DNA of 22,767 nt, taken from the NCBI GenBank assembly GCA_947258905.1, contig CAMYKF010000185.1, positions 1-22,767 of the forward strand, in the 5' to 3' direction. The stretch is from an uncultured Pirellulaceae bacterium (GTDB lineage Bacteria; Planctomycetota; Planctomycetia; Pirellulales; Pirellulaceae). The notes beneath the pieces were generated by a model that was not told the origin of the DNA, ran no database searches, and saw only the letters and a program-made list of their open reading frames with translations. Every line of letters starts with the position of its first letter. Position 1 is the first letter of the stretch. Positions 17,172 to 22,767 of the stretch are shown here, piece after piece. The position numbers were made by a program, and so were the translations under genes.

Positions 17172-17340
17172 CGGTTGTGGATTGGTCTCCCGACCGAGCC
17201 ACGCCTTGTGACCACAGGTCTGCATGGAACACGGCCAATTCCAATGGGTAAGTCACGCGCCCGCGCTTGATGGGAGACCTGCGGTCGGTCAAGTGGGACG
17301 GCAGCCCCGCCCACAACATGGGAGCCTGAAAATCCTTGTC
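17172..17340. repeat. Direct repeat, left copy, flanking the prolyl oligopeptidase gene
   Basis: It begins with GGTTGTGGATTGGTCTCCCG and contains GGGAGACC with GGTCGGTC at about 17274-17290. It ends with CCCGCCCACAAC followed by AATCCTTGTCT. The same order of ends recurs at 19764-19898; the middle differs. Confidence 0.5.
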
Positions 17341-17451
17341 TTTGTCCTCGTCCTTATCAATCAGCAGCAGTTCTTTGCCCGATCAGGACAAGGACAAAGA
17401 CAGGGACAAAGATGAAGATTGCAGAAATGTCGCGGATGAGTCTCCCAAGTT

Positions 17452-17477
17452 GTGGGTTGGTCTCCCGACCAACCCAC
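17452..17477. repeat. Perfect 11-base-stem palindrome, family C
   Basis: Stem GTGGGTTGGTC / GACCAACCCAC, loop TCCC. The core GGTCTCCCGACC recurs at 17184-17195, and similar GGTCTCC starts occur at about 19776 and 20811. It is the strongest hairpin in the window relative to its length. Confidence 0.7.
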
Positions 17478-17497
17478 TCAATCCTCGCGTCTCGATC

Positions 17498-19639
17498 CTA
17501 TTCCTGGTCGTCCGGCAGTTCGGGCTCCATGCCGAGATTCTTCACCAGAAACGTCCACTGGTCGGCCGCTTCCTCGATTCGCATCGACGTTGGCTTGCCG
17601 CTGCCGTGTCCGGCGCGGGTTTCGATGCGGATCATCACAGGATTGTCGCCCTTGTGAGCCTGCTGCAATCGTGCGGCGAACTTGAAACTGTGGCCGGGCA
17701 CAACGCGATCATCCGTATCGGCGGTCGTAACCAGCGTGGGCGGATAAGACGTGCCGTCCTGCAGATTGTGATAAGGCGAATAGGCGTACAGCGCGTCGAA
17801 TTCTTCCTTGCTGTTGGTCGAGGCACCGTAGTCATCGACCCAGTATCGACCGGCGGTCCAGTTCTGGAACTTCAGCATGTCCATCACGCCGACGGCCGGC
17901 AGGCAAGCGCCGTACAAGTCGGGCCGTTGCGTCATGCAGGCTCCCACCAGCAGGCCTCCGTTACTGCCACCCTGGATGCCCAGGTTTTCCGGCGATGTGT
18001 ACTTGTTATCGATCAGCCATTCGGCCGCCGCGATAAAATCGTCGAAGACGTTTTGCTTGTTGATCTTCTTCCCCGCCTCGTGCCAATTCTGACCGTACTC
18101 GCCGCCACCGCGCAGGTTGGGCATGGCAAACACGCCGCCCATTTCCATCCATTGCAGCCGCGTGACACTGAAGCCGGGTGTCAGGGAAATATTGAAACCG
18201 CCATAGCCGTACAGCAATGTGGGATTCTTGCCATTCAGTTCCAGTCCCTTTTTGTGAGCAATGAACATGGGTACGCGAGTGCCGTCCTTGCTCTCGTAAA
18301 AGACCTGTTTGACTTCATAATTCTCGGGATCGAAATCAACTTCGGCCTGGCGAATCAGGCTGCTTTCGCCCGTTTTCATGTCGTAATGGTAGATGCTCGG
18401 CGGCGTGGCAAAGCTGCTGAACGAGTAGAAAGTCTCCTCGTGATCCTTTTCACCACCGAATCCGCCAGCGGTACCAATGCCCGGGAACTCGACCTCGCGT
18501 ACAAACTCACCCTCGCGATCGAACATCTTGATCTGCGTCTTGGCGTCTTTCAGGTAGCGGGCCACCAGCGTGTGATTGACCAGGCCAACGCCCATCAGGG
18601 CCTCTTCGGCTTCGGGGATTACTTCGGTCATCGTTTCAGGATCGTTGACATCGATGGCGATGACCCGACCGTTGGGAGCTTCCAGATCCGTCTTGAAGAA
18701 GAACTTCGTGCCGTAATTGCCGATGTACGAGTATTCGTTTTCGAAGTCGTCGATCATCCGCACCAGTTCAGCGTCGTCTTCAGTCAGCGACTTGTAATAG
18801 AACTGGTTGCGATCGTCGGTACCTTTCCATACGTTGATCACCAGATAGTCACCGTCCTCCGAAACGATGGGCACGAATCCCCATTCGGGATTCCCGGTGT
18901 CCTCATGGATCAGCTGGTCGTCGTCCTGGGAATCGCCGAGTTTGTGAAAGTAGATCTTGTTGTTGAGGTTGGTGCTCTGGAACTCTTCACCTTCCTCGGG
19001 AGCCGGGAAGCGGCTGTAGTAGAAACCGGAGTTGTCGGGCAGCCAGGCGATGCCACCGAACTTGAGCCACTTGAGTTCGTCAGCCATCAATTCGTCGGTC
19101 TCGGTATCCATGATACTCCACGTCCGCCAGTCCGAACCGCCGTCCTGAATGCCGAAAGCCATATAGCGGCCATCGTCACTGAATGACAGTCCGCCGAGGG
19201 CAATCGTGCCGTCGTCCGACCAGGTGTTGGGGTCCAGCACCATGACAGGTTCGCTGTCCAGTGTGTCCATGCGATACAGCACGTTCTGGTTTTGCAGGCC
19301 GTCGTTTTTGGTGAAGTAATACTTGTCGTGGACGCGGAACGGCGTGTTGAACTTTTCGTAGTTCCACAATTCGGTCAGTCGTTCCTCGATTTCCTTGCGA
19401 TGCCGCAGGGACTCGAGATAGCCGAACGTCACTTCATTCTGGGCGGTTACCCAGTCCCTTACTTCCGTGCTTTCACGAACATCGTTTTCCAGCCACTGGA
19501 AACGATCCAGCACCTTGACACCGTGATAGTCATCGATGACTTCCACGGTCGGTGTTTCAGGGTACTTGAACTGCTGGGCAACCAGTCCGGCAGGGCACAA
19601 CAGGCCCGCCACTACGGCAATCAATACAAGGCGTTTCAT
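17498..19639 (-). CDS. Exported prolyl oligopeptidase (serine peptidase family S9A)
   Basis: The 713-residue enzyme has a signal peptide (about 1-21, ending LVAQ), so it acts outside the cytoplasm. A seven-bladed propeller covers about residues 75-430, and the alpha/beta-hydrolase catalytic domain occupies the rest. Ser559 in GGSNGG is the nucleophile, the acid is in TADTDDRVVP (Asp643/644) and His678 is in RAGHGSGKP. PNLRGGGEYGQNWHEAG and LLYGYGGFNISLTPGFS are family signatures. These enzymes cleave peptides (up to about 30 residues) after proline. Length and motifs are complete, so it should be active. A weak GAGAG precedes ATG 19639. Sequences related at their ends lie on both sides of the gene (17172-17340 and 19764-19898). 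Confidence 0.95.
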   Translation of the reverse strand: MKRLVLIAVVAGLLCPAGLVAQQFKYPETPTVEVIDDYHGVKVLDRFQWLENDVRESTEVRDWVTAQNEVTFGYLESLRHRKEIEERLTELWNYEKFNTPFRVHDKYYFTKNDGLQNQNVLYRMDTLDSEPVMVLDPNTWSDDGTIALGGLSFSDDGRYMAFGIQDGGSDWRTWSIMDTETDELMADELKWLKFGGIAWLPDNSGFYYSRFPAPEEGEEFQSTNLNNKIYFHKLGDSQDDDQLIHEDTGNPEWGFVPIVSEDGDYLVINVWKGTDDRNQFYYKSLTEDDAELVRMIDDFENEYSYIGNYGTKFFFKTDLEAPNGRVIAIDVNDPETMTEVIPEAEEALMGVGLVNHTLVARYLKDAKTQIKMFDREGEFVREVEFPGIGTAGGFGGEKDHEETFYSFSSFATPPSIYHYDMKTGESSLIRQAEVDFDPENYEVKQVFYESKDGTRVPMFIAHKKGLELNGKNPTLLYGYGGFNISLTPGFSVTRLQWMEMGGVFAMPNLRGGGEYGQNWHEAGKKINKQNVFDDFIAAAEWLIDNKYTSPENLGIQGGSNGGLLVGACMTQRPDLYGACLPAVGVMDMLKFQNWTAGRYWVDDYGASTNSKEEFDALYAYSPYHNLQDGTSYPPTLVTTADTDDRVVPGHSFKFAARLQQAHKGDNPVMIRIETRAGHGSGKPTSMRIEEAADQWTFLVKNLGMEPELPDDQE

Positions 19640-19763
19640 GGCACTCTCTCACGAATCATTTGGCAGGATGCTAAATTCGGGGGTTAGCCCAATATGATAG
19701 CCCCGCGAGAGGTGCGTCGCCTAGTCTCCAGCATGTGAGATGGCCTTCCAGGGCTGTCGCTAC

Positions 19764-19898
19764 CGTTGTGATTTGGTCTCCTGACGGGGCCACTTCGCGG
19801 CCTCTTCTCCCTTCTCGGCGGTATCGGGAGACCGTCGATCGGCCTCGCAGGAAGGGTCGTGAAACCCGCCCACAACCATCGAAATCCTTGTCTGCAAC
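19764..19898. repeat. Direct repeat, right copy, flanking the prolyl oligopeptidase gene
   Basis: GTTGTGATTTGGTCTCCTGA at the left, TCGGGAGACCGTCGATCGG in the middle and CCCGCCCACAAC followed by AATCCTTGTCTGC at the right match the order of elements at 17172-17340. This copy is about 30 bases shorter. Confidence 0.5.
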
Positions 19899-19938
19899 GC
19901 AGCACGTCAAGCGTGCGGGAACCCCAAAGGGGTACGAT

Positions 19939-20043
19939 CAATAGCCCAGGGTTCTTGAACCCCGGGTTGGGAACCGGCAACCACACACCAACCCCAACGG
20001 GGTTGTTGCGGCAATCCCTGGGGTTCAAGAACCCAGGCTATTG
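19939..20043. repeat. Long imperfect inverted repeat with nested hairpin
   Basis: The arms (19939-19966 and 20016-20043) read CAATAGCC...GGGTTCTTGAACCCC and its complement, with one indel and about one mismatch over 28 bases. Inside is a perfect hairpin CAACCCC-AAC-GGGGTTG (19989-20005). The pattern resembles a repeat I associate with planctomycete intergenic DNA. It could fold as a cruciform or an RNA hairpin. Confidence 0.75.
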
Positions 20044-20056
20044 ACGCAACACCGTT

Positions 20057-20123
20057 GGCGTTGTCGAGTCTGCGGGGTTCGCTGCCGCGCAGGCGTTGTC
20101 GTCTCTGCGGGTTTGCTTGCCGC
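20057..20123. repeat. Tandem pair of 32-base units
   Basis: 20057-20088 and 20092-20123 match at 26 of 32 positions, both starting GGCGTTGTCG and ending GCCGC. They follow the long inverted repeat directly. Confidence 0.55.
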
Positions 20124-20170
20124 AGTGATTTGCCTCGTCATGATGCGTCGCCTGGTCTCCAGCTGGAGAC

Positions 20171-20344
20171 TCAGGCCGCTGCCCGAGCCGCAATGACAGG
20201 CCGCGTAGCGGCTTGCGCCCGGTGGTTTATAGCCTGCTGCAGTTGCCGATTGCCGCAGGCCATGGTCCAGCGGTGGTTGGCTACAAACAGAGGTTTGAGC
20301 AGCAATGACAGGTGCTTGATGGTCCGTTTTTCCACACGCACCCT
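20171..20344 (-). pseudogene. Disconnected C-terminal part of the SRPBCC gene
   Basis: In the frame of the upstream SRPBCC gene, reading past its TGA (20345-20347) gives 57 codons to the next TGA at 20171-20173. The start of that stretch, RVRVEKRTIKHLSLLLKPLF followed by VANHRWTMACGN, resembles the C-terminal helix of this family (pattern W-x-V-x-x-E-K, LS-LLKPLF, NH-W-M-x-x-G). The TGA stands where the family has Trp. The last 15 or so residues (Ala/Arg-rich) may be repeat-derived. Confidence 0.65.
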
Positions 20345-20707
20345 TCAGTCAAAGGTAACGTGTACTTCGTCGCCAATTGGCTTGAGAGTCCAGGTACCGC
20401 GTCCAACGAAGTCACCGGCGGATTGAATGGTGAATCCCCGAGTGCCGTTTTGGTTTTTTAGTTGCCCGGTGAAGCGAATTCGATAGGGCAGGAAGCCTCG
20501 CGACAGGACATGAGCGACGTCCTGTCCATCCTGCTCTTGCACGTCCACGGCCAGAAAGACACCTTGCCACCAGTCGGGATATGCGGCCACATCGACCAGC
20601 ACGTCAAAGACCTCTTCGACGGTGCCATTGATTCGCCAGTGGCTGGTCAGGTGATACCGGTTGGCCCGCCGAATGGTTCGCCAGATTTTGTTCAGGAAAG
20701 GAGTCAT
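20345..20707 (-). CDS. SRPBCC (START-like) domain protein, probably truncated by a nonsense codon
   Basis: The 120-residue product begins with a basic helix (MTPFLNKIWRTIRRANRYHL) and then the first strand and helix of a SRPBCC/polyketide-cyclase-like fold (SHWRINGTVEEVFDVLVDVAAYPDWWQGV). It continues with the LPYRIRFTGQL strand and GDFVGRGTWTLKPIGDEVHVTFD. The family binds hydrophobic ligands in a cavity closed by a long C-terminal helix. That helix is missing: a TGA follows VTFD, yet the frame continues with matching sequence (see 20171-20344). The protein as encoded should lack its lid and may be non-functional. It lies alone between two repeat-rich spacers. The start at 20707 has only a weak AAGAG before it. 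Confidence 0.75.
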   Translation of the reverse strand: MTPFLNKIWRTIRRANRYHLTSHWRINGTVEEVFDVLVDVAAYPDWWQGVFLAVDVQEQDGQDVAHVLSRGFLPYRIRFTGQLKNQNGTRGFTIQSAGDFVGRGTWTLKPIGDEVHVTFD

Positions 20708-20876
20708 TGCTCTTGATCCGCCGGAACTGCCTAACGTGCTTCGTGGCAGTTTTCAGCGTGAAATCGAGCAATGTGTTACAGCCTGGCCCCGTGGTTATTT
20801 GGTCTCTCTGTGATTGGGAGGTCGAGGCTCCTGCCGAAACGTTGCGTGGAATTCCTGTCTGCGCCTCGCGCCGAGA
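20708..20876. other. Spacer with a family C-like repeat start
   Basis: GTGGTTATTTGGTCTCTCTG (about 20801-20820) resembles the left ends at 17172 and 19764. GAGGTCGAGGCTCCTGCCGA follows. No gene or clear terminator is seen after the PEP-CTERM gene. Confidence 0.4.
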
Positions 20877-22767
20877 TCAGGCCCGACGGCGCCGCACGAG
20901 CAGAATTCCGGCATACGCCAGACCCAGCAAACCGATGGTACCCGGTTCGGGGACACCTGTGTAAAGACTCACGCTGCTGCCGCTGCCTGCTGAATAGGAA
21001 ATGAACAGGTCGTGTCCGCCAAAGTTGCCAACCAGAGCGCCTTCTCCCAGCCCGGCGAACTGACCGGACAAATCGCCGCCGACATCGGCGATCAGGAATT
21101 CCTGGTGTGTACTCAACTGAAAATCGTCAAGCAGTTCCACGGTGAACAAGCCGTTGAGGGCCAGATCGCCTTGCACCAGCAACTGGTCAAAGAATCCGGT
21201 CTCGGTACCGGCGAGCTCGAAGTGCGAATGCGCGCCGCTGCCCAGCACCACATCGCCTTCGAAGAGAATCGCGTTGGGACTGTTGCCGGGTCGCAGATCA
21301 CCTTCGAAGAACACCGTGCCGGTGCCGGTAAAATCGCCAGCGCCGGTGACGTCGCCGAAGAAGACTGAGTTGCTGCCAGCGCTGGTGCGAATCTCAGTCC
21401 CATTGTGCTCGACATCGTCAAAGAAGCCGGTGGTGGCTCCGCCCGAGGTGACGATCGTGCCTCCGGCAACGTTGTTGACGTCGCCCAGAATGTCAGTGGT
21501 GCCGTTGAAGGCCATCACGCCTTCGTTGGTCCAGCCTTCGCCTGCTCCGAAAACACCTCGCCCGCCGACAAAGGCCCCGGCCTGGTTGTTGACTGATTTT
21601 TCGAATCGTACCACGCCACCAGTGTTATTGACCTCGCCGGCGTTGTTGAGGTTGCCGGCAAAGATGGCTTGTTGGCCGGTGGCGGTCATCAGTTCGCCGC
21701 TGGCCTGGTTGTTGAGGGAGCTGCGGAGGATTTGGCTGCCAACCAACAGTCCACTGTTATTCAGGTTGACCTCGGTCAAATCGACTTGCGTGTTTTGCAA
21801 CGCCGTTAAGGATGTCAGATCGTTGATACCCGAGATGTTGATGGTTCCGCTCATTGAGCCACCAGTTGCGTTGATTCGCGTCAGGTCATCATGAGTGGCA
21901 GTCCCAAACTCGAACCGACCTCCACTCAGGTTGACCGTACTTTGTGAGTTGATGGAGGTTGTGCCGCCGACCGTGACCAAGCCACCGTCGGCAATATTAA
22001 GTGTCCCGTTTCCAGCACTACCCACAAGCAAAGTAGCCGTGTTGTTCCATTGCGAACCCGTACCCGTGACGGTGGCCAAGCCCGTCGAGCCTGAGCTGCT
22101 CCCGATGAGGCCGGCCGTGTTGCTAACCACGCCACCCGCCTCGATGTTGAGTGTCCCGTTTCCAGCACTACCCACTAACAAAATAGCCGAGTTGTTCCAT
22201 TGCGAACCCGCACCTGCGACGGTGGCCCGGCTCGTCGAGCCTGAGTTGTTCCCGATGCGGCCGGCCGAGTTGCTAACGACGCCACCGGCCTCGATGTTGA
22301 GTGTGCCGTTTCCAAAATTGCCCACTACCAAGTCATTCGTGTTGTTCCATTGCGAACCCGCTCCCGTTACGGTGGCCCGGCCAAACGAGCCTGAGTTGTT
22401 CCCGATGCGGCCGATCCTGTTGCTTACCACGCCTCCTACCTCAATGTTGAGTGTGCCGTTTCTTTCGCCCACTACCAAGTCATTCGTGTTGTTCCATTGC
22501 GAACCCGCACCCGTGACGGTGACCCGGCCCGTCGAGCCTGAGATGAACCCGATGAGTCCTGACGCGCTGCTTACCACGCCACCGGCCGCGATGTTGAGCG
22601 TGCCGTTTCCAAGATTGCCCACAACCAAGCCATCGGTGTTGTTCCATTGCGCACCCACACCCGTGACAGTGGCCAGGCCCGTCGAGCCTGAGCTGTTCCC
22701 GATGCGGCCGAACGAGTTGCTGACCACGCCACCGGCCTCGATGTTGAGCGTGCCGATTCCAAAATTG
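20877..22767 (-). CDS. PEP-CTERM protein with T5SS/PEP-CTERM-associated repeats (5' end outside window)
   Basis: The frame is open to the window edge and codes for at least 629 residues. The N-terminal part seen here has five full repeats of 49-50 residues of the form VVSNxxGRIGNxSGSTGxATVTGxGSQWNN...LVVGxxGNGTLNIEAGG, plus the end of a sixth. This is the pattern of T5SS/PEP-CTERM-associated repeats, expected to build a beta-helix. A Gly/Asn/Thr-rich passenger-like region follows. The C-terminus is a PEP-CTERM sorting signal: VPEPGTIGLLGLAYAG, a hydrophobic helix and RRRR. That implies exosortase-dependent processing at the cell surface, with no autotransporter barrel. The apparent first Met at 22727 is an internal GTG in repeat sequence, so the true start and signal peptide lie upstream. 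Its ligand or role is unknown; adhesion or matrix function is inference. Confidence 0.9.
   Translation of the reverse strand, partial: NFGIGTLNIEAGGVVSNSFGRIGNSSGSTGLATVTGVGAQWNNTDGLVVGNLGNGTLNIAAGGVVSSASGLIGFISGSTGRVTVTGAGSQWNNTNDLVVGERNGTLNIEVGGVVSNRIGRIGNNSGSFGRATVTGAGSQWNNTNDLVVGNFGNGTLNIEAGGVVSNSAGRIGNNSGSTSRATVAGAGSQWNNSAILLVGSAGNGTLNIEAGGVVSNTAGLIGSSSGSTGLATVTGTGSQWNNTATLLVGSAGNGTLNIADGGLVTVGGTTSINSQSTVNLSGGRFEFGTATHDDLTRINATGGSMSGTINISGINDLTSLTALQNTQVDLTEVNLNNSGLLVGSQILRSSLNNQASGELMTATGQQAIFAGNLNNAGEVNNTGGVVRFEKSVNNQAGAFVGGRGVFGAGEGWTNEGVMAFNGTTDILGDVNNVAGGTIVTSGGATTGFFDDVEHNGTEIRTSAGSNSVFFGDVTGAGDFTGTGTVFFEGDLRPGNSPNAILFEGDVVLGSGAHSHFELAGTETGFFDQLLVQGDLALNGLFTVELLDDFQLSTHQEFLIADVGGDLSGQFAGLGEGALVGNFGGHDLFISYSAGSGSSVSLYTGVPEPGTIGLLGLAYAGILLVRRRRA
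21981..22767 (-). repeat. In-frame tandem repeats of about 150 bases in the PEP-CTERM gene
   Basis: Units on the minus strand are 22727-22578, 22577-22431 (147 bases, one codon short), 22430-22281, 22280-22131 and 22130-21981, with a partial unit to the window edge. The most conserved block codes for GSQWNN and GNGTLNIEAGG. Similarity at DNA level is high enough for slippage or recombination to change copy number. Confidence 0.85.

Larger units (their letters stand above)
17138..17497. repeat. Gene-free spacer with three repeat types downstream of the prolyl oligopeptidase gene
   Basis: No gene is supported. GGTC-TCCC-GACC (17184-17195) starts a stretch related to 19765-19898. An inverted repeat with 26-base arms (17333-17358 and 17381-17406, about three mismatches, built on CTTTGTCCT/AGGACAAAG) follows. 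GTGGGTTGGTC-TCCC-GACCAACCCAC (17452-17477) is a perfect 11-base stem 21 bases past the stop of the prolyl oligopeptidase gene. No U-rich tail follows, so a terminator role is only possible. Confidence 0.65.
19640..20170. repeat. Gene-free stretch of repeats between the SRPBCC and prolyl oligopeptidase genes
   Basis: Nothing here looks coding. It contains the right copy of the flanking repeat (19764-19898), a long imperfect inverted repeat (19939-20043), a tandem pair of 32-base units and the palindrome GTCTCCAGCTGGAGAC (20155-20170). TGCGTCGCCTRGTCTCCAGC occurs twice, at about 19711 and 20143. Promoter boxes for the prolyl oligopeptidase gene are not obvious. Confidence 0.6.

Noticed and set aside
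17452..17477. Intrinsic terminator for the prolyl oligopeptidase gene
   Set aside because: The stem is strong and well placed, but no T-run follows on the minus strand and the same core occurs elsewhere as a dispersed repeat, so I list it as a repeat only.
17336..19186. Long open frame (616 codons) on the plus strand opposite the prolyl oligopeptidase gene
   Set aside because: It is fully antisense to a complete, motif-rich S9A peptidase, begins in the intergenic repeat and has no recognisable domain. GC-rich codon bias on one strand readily leaves such mirror frames open.
20345..20347. Recoding of TGA as Trp or selenocysteine
   Set aside because: All other genes in the window read TGG as Trp and several end in TGA. 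No selenocysteine-insertion-like hairpin is evident, so a nonsense mutation is simpler.
21981..22767. CRISPR-like array at the right edge
   Set aside because: The repeats are about 150 bases, in frame, and translate to a known surface-protein repeat; there are no spacers of constant length.

Overview
The window looks like chromosomal DNA from a planctomycete, probably a Pirellulales-type bacterium. The reasons are moderately high GC, a PEP-CTERM surface protein with internal repeats, a VIT/von Willebrand A protein, a long HrpA helicase, weak Shine-Dalgarno sites, and many short palindromic repeats between genes of a kind I associate with that phylum. This assignment is inference. I see no tRNA, rRNA, CRISPR array, insertion sequence or phage gene.

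Left part (262-5414, plus strand): a secreted VIT/vWA protein, then an OmpR-type response regulator and a membrane histidine kinase with a long glutamine-rich extracytoplasmic region. The spacer at 5415-5867 is filled with hairpins. On the minus strand follow a small membrane-anchored hypothetical protein (5868-6356) and three overlapping genes, pseF-pseG-pseI (9328 down to 6494). These encode the last steps of CMP-pseudaminic acid synthesis, so the cell probably decorates its surface with a nonulosonic acid. Upstream on the same strand are a small lipoprotein, a six-Asp-box BNR/Ycf48-like protein and a three-helix membrane protein.

Middle part (11645-19639, minus strand): the RNA helicase HrpA, an exported TPR-like protein of unknown function, and an exported prolyl oligopeptidase. 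HrpA carries an extra segment of about 34 residues whose DNA consists of three perfect palindromes. One of these matches, at 20 of 22 bases, the palindrome that starts in the stop codon of the histidine kinase gene. This looks like a palindromic repeat inserted in frame in a coding gene. Sequences related at both ends flank the prolyl oligopeptidase gene in direct orientation.

Right part (19640-22767): about 500 bases of hairpins and direct repeats, then a SRPBCC-domain gene that stops at a TGA exactly where the family has a conserved Trp. The reading frame continues past it with recognisable family sequence, so the gene is probably a recent nonsense pseudogene. The window ends inside a PEP-CTERM protein made of near-identical 50-residue T5SS/PEP-CTERM-associated repeats. 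Its 5' end lies outside the window.

The best leads are the palindromic insert in hrpA, the TGA-interrupted SRPBCC gene, the two-component system beside the vWA protein, and the shared palindrome families across the window.
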